The position numbers and the translations under genes were made by a program. A stretch of DNA of 64,000 nucleotides from Macquaria australasica (lineage: Eukaryota > Chordata > Actinopteri > Centrarchiformes > Percichthyidae). The stretch covers positions 1 to 64,000 of the forward strand of contig SEMN01001367.1 in the NCBI GenBank assembly GCA_005408345.1. The letters run 5' to 3'. Below are positions 18,176 to 29,205 of the stretch, piece by piece. Positions within the stretch are counted from its first letter, which is position 1. Each line of letters opens with the position of its first letter. The notes below the pieces were generated by a model. That model worked only from the letters and a program-made list of their open reading frames with translations, ran no database searches and had not been told where the DNA came from.

Positions 18176-20310
18176 GATTTAGAGTGCATCATAGGACAGA
18201 GACAGCACTGGTGAAAGTTACAAATGACCTTCTAATTGCATCCGACAAAGGACTTGTCTCTGTACTTGTCTTACTAGATCTTAGTGCTGCATTTGATACC
18301 ATTGACCTTCTATTACAGAGACTAGAACATTTAATTGGCATTAAAGGCACCACACTAAGCTGGTTTAAATCCTATTTATCAGATCGATATCAGTTTGTAC
18401 ATGATAATGATGACTCCTCTATGCACGCCAAAGTCAGTCACAGAGTTCCACAAGGTTCTGTGCTTGGACCAATTCTATTCACCTTATATATGCTTCCTTT
18501 AGGCAATATTATTAGGAAGCACTCCATAAATTTTCATTGTTATGCAGATGATACCCAATTATATTTATCGATCAAGCCAGATGAAACCAATCAATTAGCT
18601 ACACTTCAAGCATGCCTTAAGGACATAAAAACCTGGATGACCTGCAATTTTCTGATGTTAAACTGTACTTGGCCCCAAACACCTTCAAAACACATTATCT
18701 AAAGATATAGTTTCTCTAGATGGGATTGCCCTGGCCTCCAGCGGCACCATAAGGAATCTTGGAGTTATCTTTGAGCAGGATATGTCCCTTAACTCCCACA
18801 TAAAACAAACTTCAAGGACTGCCTTTTTTCACTTACGTAACATTGCAAAAATCAGGCACATCCTGTCTCAAAAAGATGCAGAAAAACTAGTCCATGCATT
18901 TGTTACATCTAGCCTGGATTATTGCAACTCTCTATTAACAGGCTGCCCCAATAAGTCCCTTAAGACTCTCCAGCTGATCAAGAATGCTGCGGCACGTTTA
19001 CTGACAAGAACCAGAAAAAGAGATCATATTTCTCCAATATTAGTTTCTCTACACTGGCTCCCTGTAAAATCCAGAATAGAATTTAAAATCCTTCTCCTAT
19101 CCTTCAAAGCCCTAATGGTCAGGTACCATCATATCTTAAAGAGCTCATAGTACCCTATTACCCCACTAGAGCACTGTGCTCCCAGAATGCAGGGTTCCTT
19201 GTGGTTCCTAGAGTCTCTAAAAGTAGAATGGGAGCCAGAGCCTTCAGCTATCAAGCTCCTCTCCTGTGGAACCAGATCCCAGTTTGTGTACGGGAGGCGG
19301 ACAACCTCCTCACATTTAAGAGTAGGCTTAAGACTTTCCTCTTTGATAAAGCTTATAGTAGGGCTGACTCAGGTGACCCCTGAGCCACCCCTTAGTTATG
19401 CTGATATAGGCCTAGACTGCCGGGGGACTTCCTATGATGCACTGAGCTCCTCTCTCCTCCTCTTCCTCTACATCTGTACACCCTCATATCCCATCAATGC
19501 TTGTTACTAATTCCACTTCTTCCCGTAGTTGTGTGCTTTCTCTCCTCTTTCTCTCTCTCTCCCCTTCTGTTGCTTTCTGCAGGTATTTCTGCCTCCGGAG
19601 CTGTAGAGTCTGGATCTATGGTTGCAGCCACCTGCTGCCCCCGTGCTCCTGCTCTGCACCCGCTGCTGCTATTACTGTTATTGCTCTTATTATTAGTATT
19701 ACTATTATAATATTGCTCTTAGTATTATTTCTGTTGGTGTTATCATCAATACCATTACCACAACTATTACTTTACATCTCTATGTGGAACTGTACTGTGC
19801 TGCTGTATGTTCTCTTTCCTCCTGCTCCCCCCCCCCCGCCCCCCCCTCAACCCAACCGGTCGAGGCAGATGACCGCCCACCCAGAGCCTGGTTCTGCTCG
19901 AGGTTTCTACCTGTTAAAAGGGAGTTTTTCCTTGCCACTGTCGCATAGTGCTTGCTCATGGTGGGAATTGTTGGGTCTCTGTAAATATAAAGAGTTGGTC
20001 TAGACCTGCTCTATTCGAAAAAGTGCCCTGAGATAACTTTGTTATGATATGGCGCTATATAAATAAAACTGAATTGAATTAATCGGTGCATGCACTGCTG
20101 ATTGTAGCTGTCAAATAATGTTTTAGCTTAGGTCATAATGAATTGTCTTAAAATCAAACTGTCGAGACATAAGGGCCAAGTATCTATCTAACCATTTGAT
20201 TCATGCATCTCCAAAAATGCTCCCCCACCCCCACCTTCCTCAGACCCAGTGAGTGTTAGATATTTAAAATTGTCGAGCCAAAATGCCCACAAAATATGTA
20301 CTTTTTACCT

Positions 20311-20614
20311 CATTTGATTCCTGTAGGGAGGCATTATTCGGCAGAGCTGACTTTGGAGCTGCCGAGATTTGCATCCCCTCTTATTTCAGCTTGGAAGATT
20401 GTTACCTGCGGGAAATTCACATTGTTACGTCAAAACAACCCAACCTATGAGCAGGTAACATCATTTGATCCTTAAATGCCTGTAAAGAAATACAAACAGG
20501 GGGATGCATTATTCGGCAGAGCTGACTTTGGAGCTGCCGAGATTTGCATCCCCTCTTATTTTAGCTTGGAAGATTGTTATCTGCGTGAAATTCACATTGT
20601 TACGTCAAAACAGA
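20311..20614 (+). repeat. Tandemly duplicated exon-like segment
   Basis: Two copies of a ~130-bp segment lie side by side (about 20311-20445 and 20462-20614). The first is bordered by a good acceptor ('cctgtag' at 20320-20326) and donor (GAGCAG/gtaaca at 20454), giving an exon of 128 bases that reads ELTLELPRFASPLISAWKI. The second copy repeats this with a few changes, lacks the same acceptor and is cut by the Tc1 insertion. I do not recognise the protein. Confidence 0.6.
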
Positions 20615-20680
20615 AAAAACATGCAATCACTGAGAGGCAAATATACCTCCAAACTTTCAGCAGCTGGGATGATGACACTA

Positions 20681-21955
20681 CAGTGCATCCGGAAAGTATT
20701 CACAGCGCTTCACTTTTTCCACATTTTGTTACGTTACAGCCTTATTCCAAAATGGAATAAATTCATTTTTGTCCTCAAAATTCTACACACAATACCCCAT
20801 AATGACAATGTGAAAAAGGTTTTTTTTAAGATTTTTGCAAATTTATTAAAAATAAAAAACTAAGAAATCACATGTACATAAGTATTCACAGCCTTTGCTC
20901 AATACTTTGTTGATGCACCTTTGGCAGCAATTACAGCCTCAAGTCTTTTTGAATATGATGCCACAAGCTTGGCACACCTATCTTTGGGCAGTTTCACCCA
21001 TTCCTCTTTGCAGCACCTCTCAAGCTCCATCAGGTTGAATGGGAAGCATCGGTGCACAGCCATTTTCAGATCTCTCCAGAGATGTTCAATCGGATTCAAG
21101 TCTGGGCTCTGGCTGGGCCACTCAAGGACATTCACAGAGTTGTCCTGAAGCCACTCCTTTGATATCTTGGCTGTGTGCTTAGGGTTGTTGTCCTGCTGAA
21201 AGATGAACCGTCGCCCCAGTCTGAGGTCAAGAGCGCTCTGGAACAGGTTTTCATCCAGGATGTCTCTGTACATTGCTGCATTCATCTTTCCCTCTATCCT
21301 GACTAGTCTCCCAGTTCCTACCACTAAAAAACATCCCCACAGCATGATGCTGCCACCACCATGCTTCACTGTAGGGATGGTATTGGCCTGGTGATGAGCG
21401 GTGCCTGGTTTCCTCCAAACATGACGTCTGGCATTCACGCCAAAGAGTTCAATATTTGTCTCATCAGACCAGAGAATTTTGTTTCTCATGGTCTGAGAGT
21501 CCTTCAGGTGCATTTTGGCAAACTCCAGGCGGGCTGCCATGTGGTTTTTACTAAGGAGTGGCTTCCGTCTGGCCACTCTACCATACAGGCCTGATTGGTG
21601 GATTGCTGCAGAGATGGTTGTCCTTCTGGAAGGTTCTCCTCTCTCCACAGAGGAATGCTGTAGCTCTGACAGAGTGACCATCGGGTTCTTGGTCACCTCC
21701 CTGACTAGGGCCCTTCTCCCCCGATCGCTCAGTTTAGACGGCCGGCCAGCTCTAGGAAGAGTCCTGGTGGTTCCGAACTTCTTCCATTTACAGATGATGG
21801 AGGCCACTGTGCTCATTGGGACCTTTAAAGCAGCAGATATTTTTCTGTACCCTTCCCCAGATTTGTGCCTCGAGACAATCCTGTCTCGGTCTACAGACAA
21901 TTCCTTTGACTTCATGCTTGGTTTGGGCTCTGACATGCACTTCTTCTTCTTCTTC
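20681..21955 (-). mobile_element. Tc1-type DNA transposon missing one end
   Basis: The right-reading TIR 'cagtgcatccggaaagtatt' begins at 20681 immediately after a TA dinucleotide, the usual Tc1/mariner target. The transposase lies on the minus strand (20899-21936). The opposite TIR is absent: beyond the start codon the sequence changes at about 21940-21955 to a TTC repeat and another repeat fragment. Confidence 0.88.
20899..21936 (-). CDS. Tc1 transposase, intact ORF
   Basis: This 345-residue ORF encodes a cut-and-paste transposase of normal family length. The N-terminal paired-type helix-turn-helix (SGEGYRKISAALKVPMSTV) is followed by a GRPSKLS AT-hook-like motif. The DDE triad is visible: Asp in ILWSDETNIELFG, Asp in FIFQQDNNPKHT, and Glu in DLNPIEHLW, with 34 residues between the last two (DD34E). 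The second Asp of the family's usual QDNDPKH is Asn here, but the catalytic Asp is kept. No stop or frameshift is seen, so it could still make protein, although the transposon lacks one TIR. Confidence 0.9.
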   Translation of the reverse strand: MSEPKPSMKSKELSVDRDRIVSRHKSGEGYRKISAALKVPMSTVASIICKWKKFGTTRTLPRAGRPSKLSDRGRRALVREVTKNPMVTLSELQHSSVERGEPSRRTTISAAIHQSGLYGRVARRKPLLSKNHMAARLEFAKMHLKDSQTMRNKILWSDETNIELFGVNARRHVWRKPGTAHHQANTIPTVKHGGGSIMLWGCFLVVGTGRLVRIEGKMNAAMYRDILDENLFQSALDLRLGRRFIFQQDNNPKHTAKISKEWLQDNSVNVLEWPSQSPDLNPIEHLWRDLKMAVHRCFPFNLMELERCCKEEWVKLPKDRCAKLVASYSKRLEAVIAAKGASTKY

Positions 21956-22109
21956 TTCTTTATTGGCGGTTGGCAAACCAGCTTAGAGGTGCATTACCGC
22001 CACCAACTGGACTGGAGTGTGGAGCAGGAGATTATGCAGAGAAAAACAAAAAACAACCTAGATTCTTTTAGCTAAATCTGTGTCTTTTATAAACTTAATA
22101 ACGTTGTAG
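21956..22109. repeat. Fragment of an interspersed fish repeat
   Basis: A TTC microsatellite (21940-21960) is followed by 'ttggcggttggcaaaccagc' and 'cattaccgccaccaactgga', a block I recognise as common in teleost repeats. Its parent element is not identified. Confidence 0.4.
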
Positions 22110-22468
22110 TATAAGATAAGATAAGATAAGCCTTTATTGTCCCACAGCGGGGAAATTTTTAGTGTTGCAGCAGCCAGCAAAAGTGTCATATATAGGAATA
22201 CAATAAAAATAAATAGAAAAATAGAAAAATAGTCCTATACACAGTATAGACAGAAATAAATAATAGAGTGACTGAGTGCAGTTGTAAGTATGAACAAATA
22301 GATAAGATAAAAATATTGCACATATATAATATACATGTATATGAAAAATATTTCACAGCAACATATGAAGTAGATAACATCATGAATACAATATATGTAT
22401 GAAGATAATGCACAGCAGTAGATGAAGTATAGTAGTGAATAGTCTGCACACTGACAGTCAAGTGTAGA

Positions 22469-24311
22469 TTACCGGGAGTTGTACTGATTATAGAGTCTGA
22501 CAGCAGCAGGCAGGAAGGACCTACGGTACCTCTCCTTCAGACACCGCGGGTGGAGCAGCCGGTCGCTGAAGGAGCTGCCCAGTTCTGAAAGAGTGACATG
22601 TAGGGGGTGGGAAGTGTTCTCCAGTAGTGATGATAGCTTGGCCACCATTCTCCTGCCTCCCACCACCTCCACTGGGTCCAGAGGGCATCCAAGGACAGAG
22701 CTGGCCTTCTTAATCAGTCTGTCCAGTCTCTTCCTATCCCTGGAAGAGATGCCACTGGCCCAACAGGTCACCCCATACAAGACAGCTGATGCCACAACAG
22801 AGTCATAGAAAGTCCTCAGGAGCGCACCCTGCACTCCAAAAGATCTTAGTCTCCTGAGCAAAAAGAGATGGCTCTGGCCCTTCTTGAACAGAGCGTCCGG
22901 ATTGTCTGACCAGTCCAGTTTGCTGTTCAAGTGAACACCCAGATACTTGTACGATCTCACAATCTCAATGTCCGTTCCCTGGATGTTCACTGGTGTAGGT
23001 GGAGGGAGTTTGCGCCTGCCGAAGTCCACCACCAGCTCTTTGGTTTTACTCGCGTTGATCTGGAGGCGGTTCTGCTGACACCAACCCACAAAGCCCTGGG
23101 TCAGTTCTCTGTACTCCCCATCATCCCCGTTGGTGATGAGGCCGACGATGGCAGAGTCGTCAGAGAACTTCTGCAGGTGACAGTTCGAAGTGTTATGGGT
23201 GAAGTCCGCTGTGTAGAAGGTGAACAGGAAAGGCGCCAGAACGGTTCCCTGTGGAGCCCCTGTGCTGCAGAGAAGTGTGTCAGACACACAGTCCTGTAAC
23301 CTCACATACTGTGGCCGGTTTGTGAGGTAGTCCAGGATCCATGCTGCCAGGTGATGGTCCACCCCAGCGTGCTCCAACTTGTCCCCCAGAATCCTGGGCT
23401 GGATGGTGTTAAAAGCACTGGAGAAATCAAAAAACATGATCCTCAGTGTTTCCAGCCTTTTCTAGGTGAGAGAGGGATGTGTGAAGTAGGTAAATGACAG
23501 CGTCATCCACCCCAATGCGGGGTTGGTAGGCAAACTGCAGAGGGTCCATACATGGGCTCACCAGCGGACGCAGGTGAACAAGGACCAGTCTCTCCAGGGT
23601 CTTCATCAGGTGAGAGGTCAATGCCACTGGCCTATAGCCATTGAGGTCCTTGGGGTGTGGGGTCTTCGGCACAGGAACCAGACACGATGTTTTCCACAGT
23701 TTTGGCACCCTCCCCAGCTTCAGACTCAGGTTGAACAGGTGTTCAACAATCCCACACAGCTGGTCCGCACAGGACTTCAGAAGTCTGGAGCTGATGCCGT
23801 CTGGGCCCGCCGCCTTCCCCACCCTTATCTTCCTCAGTTCGTTTCTCACCTGGGATGTTGTGAGGAACAGTCCAGTTGAGCTTGTAGAGAGCATGGGGGC
23901 TGAATGGGGGGTGTTTGCGGGTGTGAAATGGGGAGATGGGCCCAGCCCAGGCTGTGGTGTGGGTGTATTAAGTGGCTGTAAGCTGAGGGCTGTGGGGAGT
24001 GATGAGTGGTGAGATGAGGGAGGGGGAGGGCTGTAGGCAGGGAGGGTAGATGGTAATGATGGTTGCAGAGGAGACGGGGCAGGGGGAGGGGTAGATGCCT
24101 GATCGAATCTGTTGAAGAATACGTTCAGGTCATCTGCCCACTTCTGATCCCCCGCAGGCCGGGGCTTGGAGTCCATATGGCCCGAGATGGTTTTAAGGCC
24201 CTTCCAAACTCCTCTGGTGTTATTTTTCGGCAGTTGACTCTCCAACTTTCTTCTGTAGCTGTTTTTCCCCTCCCTGATCCTCCTCCTTAGCTCTCGCTGG
24301 ACACTCTTCAA
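22469..24311 (-). pseudogene. LINE reverse transcriptase, frameshifted
   Basis: Two overlapping ORFs (23427-24311 and 22469-23437) together cover the linker and full RT of copy 2. Motifs are the same as in copy 1: AAGPDGISSRLLKSC, FFDFSSAFNTI, GAPQGTVL, and FSDD. The 2-bp deletion at the overlap separates fingers from palm, so no active enzyme is made from this copy. Confidence 0.82.
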
Positions 24312-24380
24312 CTCCTCCTTGTTACCCGATACAAAAGCTCTCTTTTGTTCCTTGAGGAGAGCCTTAATATCAGGAGTAAT

Positions 24381-25604
24381 CTAGGGTTTATTGTTGGCGA
24401 AACAACGTACAGTCCTAGTGGGGATGGTGTTTTCCACACAGAAGTTTATGTAGTCCGTCAGACAGTCTGTGAGGTTGTCAATATCCTCCCCATGAGCGTC
24501 ACTAAAAATGTCCCATACAGTAGTGTCAAAACAGTCCTTCAAAGCCTCCTCTGCTCCGTTAGACCACTTCTTCACTGTGCGTGGGACAGCAGGCAGCCTG
24601 CGCACAAGAGGTCTGTAGACAGGCCTGAGATGCACAAGGTTGTGATCAGATCTGCCCAGGGGGGGGAGACTCAATGAGATGTATGCGTCCTTGGTGTTGG
24701 CATAACATAAGTCCAGTATTCTGTTGTCTCTGGTATGGCACGTAACATACTGAGTGAATGTGGGTAGAGAGGAGGACGGAGGGGCATGATTAAAATCACC
24801 AGAGATGACGAGGAGGGCATCTGGGTGTTGTGTCTGCAGCCTGCTTACTGCTGAGAGCAGGACATCACAGGCTGCCTCAGCGTTAGCAGAGGGGGGGATG
24901 TAAGCTACCATCACGATGGCATGCGAGAATTCCCTCGGTAGATAGTTTGGCCTCATGCTAACAGCTAGCAGTTCAATGTTCTTGTCGCAGGTTTGCTCTT
25001 TAACAGTGATGTGCCCAGGGTTACACCATCTGTCATTAACAAACATTGCCAGCCCTCCTCCCTTCCTCTTACCGCTCTCCATCGTCCTGTCCGCCCGAAA
25101 AAGTTGGAAGCCATTCACCGAAACGTCCGTATCCGGAGTTAGCGCGGTTAGCCAAGTCTCCGTGAATAGCATGATGCTACACTCCCGGAATTCCCTCTGA
25201 TGCCGGGTCAGCGCCGCCAGCTCGTCCATCTTGTTGGTGATAGATCTTACATTCCCCATGATAATCGATGGGAGGACGGGTGTATAACGTCTTTTCCTGG
25301 CGCGGCGCTGAGCCCCCGCTCGGCTTCCCCGTCTTCTCCTCCTAAGCTCGCGGGGCACATCAGGTCTCTCCCCGGGTGGTAGCACCGCTGTGTGACGGAG
25401 AGCTAACAGCTGATCCCTGGTGTAAACAATGGAGTCACCATGGCTGCCGGCGGTAACTATGGACGCCGTCTCTAAGGGCATCAGCAGTCTTGTCTCCATA
25501 AACGATAAACAAAATGTCCAAAAAACTCCAAAGATGCCAAAAAAAAAAAAAAAAAATATAATATAATATATCTTGCCTGCTGTTTTCCCCAAGAGACCTG
25601 ACAA
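24381..25604 (-). CDS. LINE APE-type endonuclease
   Basis: A 407-residue ORF. After a low-complexity N-terminus it shows the APE endonuclease motifs in order: MGNVRSITNKMDEL, TETWL, RADR...GGGLAMFVNDRW, VMVAYIPPS, ISGDFNHAP and GRSDHNLV. This enzyme nicks the target for primed reverse transcription. The ORF ends at the stop that splits it from the RT. Confidence 0.82.
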   Translation of the reverse strand: MSGLLGKTAGKIYYIIFFFFFFGIFGVFWTFCLSFMETRLLMPLETASIVTAGSHGDSIVYTRDQLLALRHTAVLPPGERPDVPRELRRRRRGSRAGAQRRARKRRYTPVLPSIIMGNVRSITNKMDELAALTRHQREFRECSIMLFTETWLTALTPDTDVSVNGFQLFRADRTMESGKRKGGGLAMFVNDRWCNPGHITVKEQTCDKNIELLAVSMRPNYLPREFSHAIVMVAYIPPSANAEAACDVLLSAVSRLQTQHPDALLVISGDFNHAPPSSSLPTFTQYVTCHTRDNRILDLCYANTKDAYISLSLPPLGRSDHNLVHLRPVYRPLVRRLPAVPRTVKKWSNGAEEALKDCFDTTVWDIFSDAHGEDIDNLTDCLTDYINFCVENTIPTRTVRCFANNKP

Positions 25605-25611
25605 TGAAAAG

Positions 25612-27186
25612 TCAGTGATTTGTCTTCCTCAGTGACTGAAACAGATGACTCCTCTCGATATTGTATTTCCTACATTGAAGTATTACATGTTCGACTGTTT
25701 CTGGTTGGTCACAGTATGTGCATTTCCCTGTTGGGTGCTTGCCTATTTTATATAATGTATGATTGAGACCTGTATGACCTATTCTCAGACGAGTGATGAT
25801 ACTTTCTTCCCTTCGTTTCCAGCCCTCCATCCTCCGAGCACCAACAAGTCTTTGTATATTATATAGATGTCTTCCAGTTTCCTTATCATCCCAATGCTCC
25901 TGCCATACTGATTGTGCATATGTCCTAATGAATGTCTTAGCTTCAGCTTTGCTTAGTGGGACTTGTAGGTCTACATGCTGAATTCGGAGTGTTTGTTTGG
26001 CCAGAATATCCACCTGCTCATTTCCCTCCACACCAACATGAGCAGGAACCCAAAGGAAACGAGTAGATATACCCTTAATTCCCATCCTGTACATTATAAG
26101 GAATATTTCATTGAGAATATCAGTTCTAAATGATGATCTACCAGATCTTATGCTTGTTAATGCTGAGAAGCTGTTGGATGCAACCACGGTGTTCATGATC
26201 TCCTTCTCCTCTATCCACTGCAGGGCCAATAATATTGCCAATAGCTCTGTGGTATACACTGATAAATGGTCTGATACTCTTTTCTTAATATATGACTCAT
26301 TCACCGGAATATATACTGCTGCACCTGCATGCCCTGTATCAGGATCTTTGGAGCCATCTGTGAATAAGAACACTGAGTCTGAAAATTGTTGCTCAAAATA
26401 GTTCTGGACTATGCGCCATACTGGAAGTTGCTCTGACTTGTCCTTCAGTTCTTGCTGTATGTTGAGGTTTACACTAGGTAAGGGGAATAACCAGGGATGA
26501 ATGGAAGAGATTGAGACTGTGGGGCTGTACTGTAACTGACGTAATCCTATGCTTCCTGCTTTTGCATCCCCAATCCACCCAAAACTTGTAAAATGTGTTT
26601 CATTATATTCCCAGCAGTCTGTTAATATCCTCTTGGCAGGATGAGTATCGCATTGCCCCTGGAGATTAATCCAATATGCCAGCATTAACTTAACTCTTCT
26701 GATCCTTAATGGCATTTCTCCCATTTCTACCTGCATCGCTGATACTGGAGATGTTTTGAATGAGCCGCTACAGATTCTCAAGGCCTGAGCTTGTAATACA
26801 TCTAACTTCTTGAGGTTTGACTCTGCTGCTGACATGTAAGCTACACACCCATAGTCAAAGATAGATCTCATGAGTGCCCAGTATATATTTTTTAGAGATG
26901 CTCTACTGGCTCCCCACTCCTGTCCTGACAAACAACAAAGTATATTGACGACCTTTTTACATTTGTTCTTAATTTTATCCAGATGAACATTCCATGTGAG
27001 CTTTTCGTCAAACCAAACCCCAAGAAATCTAATAACTTTTACTTGCTCAAGAGGTTGTTCATACAATTTTAAGGACATGGGTGCAATCTTATGCCGTCTA
27101 GAGAAACAAATTACTTGCGTTTTTGCTACAGATAGCTTGAACCCCCATTTACTTGCCCATTCTTCCAGCAGCTTGCTCTTATCCAC
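25612..27186 (-). pseudogene. LINE RT thumb, RNase H and zinc tail
   Basis: A 524-residue ORF. It starts after the RT catalytic box, contains IRFLGVWFDEKLTW and the helical thumb, then RNase H with FTDGSKDPDTGHAG, YTTELLAILLALQWI and WVPAHVGVEGNEQVDILA. It ends with a CTYCDQPETVEHVILQC Cys-Cys-His-Cys motif. The RNase H second acidic motif reads 'ASNSFSAL' where active enzymes usually have Asp-Ser, so RNase H may be inactive. Confidence 0.8.
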
Positions 27187-28104
27187 AGAGCCCCGTCATC
27201 CGCGTACAAGGATTTTCCTACGCCTTGTTCAACCTGAGAGAAGATGTCATTGATCATTATGTTGAATAACAATGGACTACACACACCACCCTGCGGAGTT
27301 CCACTCTCCACCGTATATTCACTGGAGTATTCCGCACCTGCTCGTACTTGTATTTTCCTGTCAAATAAGAAGTCCATAACCCAATTATATGCTCTACCGC
27401 CAATTCTCAATGACTCCAATTTAATAAGTAGCCCTTCTTTCCAGAGCATGTCATACGCCTTTTCCACATCAAAGAAGACAGCTATCACTACTTCCTTGTT
27501 AGCCTGTGCCTTCCTGATGTCTGATTCTAAGCACAATACAGAGTCCATTGTATTCCGCCCCCTACGAAACCCACTTTGCCAGGGGGACAAAAGGGCTTTA
27601 CTTTCTAGGAAATACGTTAATCTCTCTGTGACCATACGTTCCATGGTTTTACATAAATGGGAAGTTAAGGCAATAGGTCTGTAGCTAGAAGGATCTGAGG
27701 GGTCTTTTCCTGGTTTTTGAACAGGCACTATTATTGCTTGCTTCCACACTGAAGGAAGTTGGCCAGTATCCCAAACTCTGTTAAATAGTCTTAACACTAT
27801 GCTCAATGTGTTATCTGTCATGTGTGCCAACATTTTATAAACATACACCATCTTTCCCAGGAGCGGTCTGCCGGGCACAAGTAAGTGCTCTTCTCAGCTC
27901 AAACATATTGAAAGGTCGGTCTAACGGATCTCCTGACATCTCCCTTTTCTCTAATATTTTGGGGTTCTTCATTAAGATCCTATTTCTACACTGCCTGGCC
28001 TCCTCTGTAAGATTATCTGAACTGTGAATTTTCCTAAATGTTTGTGCCAGAAGCTCAGCCTTTTCTAAGTTGCTGACAGCAAATTTGTCCCCACTGTTCA
28101 TCAC
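27126..28104 (-). pseudogene. LINE reverse transcriptase, frameshifted
   Basis: ORF 27835-28104 carries the segment before the RT (RRALTCARQTAPGKDGVC). ORF 27126-27878 carries SSYRPIALTSHLCKTMERMV, FFDVEKAYDMLWKEGL, SGTPQGGVCSPLLFN and SLYADDGALW with the YADD active site. The ORFs overlap in different frames, showing a frameshift at about 27850. Confidence 0.8.
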
Positions 28105-29165
28105 TGGTAACTCATAATTCCCTCAGACCCCATTCTTCTGATCATGTCCCAGACCCCTGACAGCTGTACCTCTCTTCCAATACTACTACAATATTGCCTC
28201 CAAACCGTGCGCTTTTGTGTTCTTATTGTTCTCCTCACTATTGCCTGGGCCCTTTTATACTGGATCAAAGCATCCTGAGAATGAAGTTTTTTGAGTTCCC
28301 TAAATGCCTTATTCCTGGCTTTTATAGCTTTGTTACAGTTGCTATTCCACCAGGGTACACTCTTGGTGCATCTAACTCCTGTAGTCTTAGGGATTGTGTC
28401 CTGAATTATTTCATTAACTAGGTCACCATTTAAAATGTTTACATCCATCTGGTTCTCCTTTTGTAATTTCATGCATCTGATAGCGCTGATCTCTTGGAAA
28501 GCATCCCAATTAGCATTCCCCAATTTCCATCTGGGAATTATCTGTCCCCTGTCATAATAAACCTTTGTGCCAACTTTTGTCACTACAGGGTAGTGATCGC
28601 TACCTATTGTAGTGTGTTTTATCACACTCCATGTGCTTACCCCTGCTATTGCACTTGATACAAATGTCAGGTCGAGTGCTGCTTCTGTGTTTTGCGTGCT
28701 GTTATATCGTGTTCCTTCCCCATTATTAATACACACCAAACAGTGATCATCTATATATTCCTCAACAACTAAACCATTTACATCTGTGCTGTTGCTCCCC
28801 CATAATGAATTATGTGAATTGAAATCTCCACACCATATTACACTGTCCTGCAATGGTCCCCTAACATCCTCTAGTAAATCTTGACTTAACTTATAATCCA
28901 TGTGGGAAGCTAACTATATCTATATTACCTCTTTCCGTCCATACCTTAATCACAATTGATTCATGATCTGTGCTTACGTGTACAACCGTATGACTCATTC
29001 CCTTCTGAATGAATGTTGCAACTCCTCCACCTTTGCCAGATTCCATGTCTCTTCTAAATGCAGCATATCCCTTTATGATAAAATCCAGCTGTGGTTTCAA
29101 CCATGTCTCCTGTATACAAATTATATTAGGTTTCTCTCCTAAATTATCAATATACTTCTTAAATT
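28101..29165 (-). pseudogene. LINE APE endonuclease, broken
   Basis: Minus-strand reading from 29165 gives KKYIDNLGEKPNIICIQETW, then KGGGVATFIQ in ORF 28891-29100. After a frameshift near 28895, ORF 28101-28901 reads VIWCGDFNSHNSLWGS and GSDHYPVV. These are the family's Glu, Asn/Asp and His motif positions. The first strand of the domain is inverted (29166-29205). Confidence 0.78.
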
Positions 29166-29205
29166 CTTAGGTGGAATGCAAGAAGCCTAATTGCAAACGG
29201 CCAAG
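29166..29205. other. 40-bp micro-inversion in the LINE
   Basis: The plus strand here reads WNARSLIANGQ, the first strand of the endonuclease, although the element lies on the minus strand. Re-inverting exactly these 40 bases joins it in frame to EFKKYIDNL downstream. Confidence 0.8.

Larger units (their letters stand above)
16752..20085 (+). mobile_element. L2-type LINE, frameshifted
   Basis: A plus-strand LINE of about 3.3 kb. Fragments read in order: endonuclease end and linker (from 16895), RT (17736-18074, then 18184-18702), thumb and C-terminus (18782-19150, 19201-19383), then a 3' UTR and a tail ending in 'gaattgaatt'. RT motifs include VLLDLSAAFDTI, RVPQGSVLGPILF and CYADD. At least four frame breaks and one nested insertion (18060-18175) show it is dead. 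The 5' end is an inverted hairpin (see separate entry). The same 3' tail recurs at 18060, 47088 and 63800. Confidence 0.85.
22110..25604 (-). mobile_element. Rex1/CR1-like LINE, copy 2
   Basis: A longer minus-strand copy of the element at 7652-10505, with tandem 'ttatc' repeats at its 3' end (22112-22132). It includes the endonuclease domain and an apparent 5' UTR up to an A-rich run near 25540 and the junction with the Nimb LINE at about 25605. RT is broken by a 2-bp deletion near 23440 (copy 1 has CACAG where this has CAG). A stop near 24378 lies between endonuclease and RT (copy 1 has Trp there). Confidence 0.85.
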
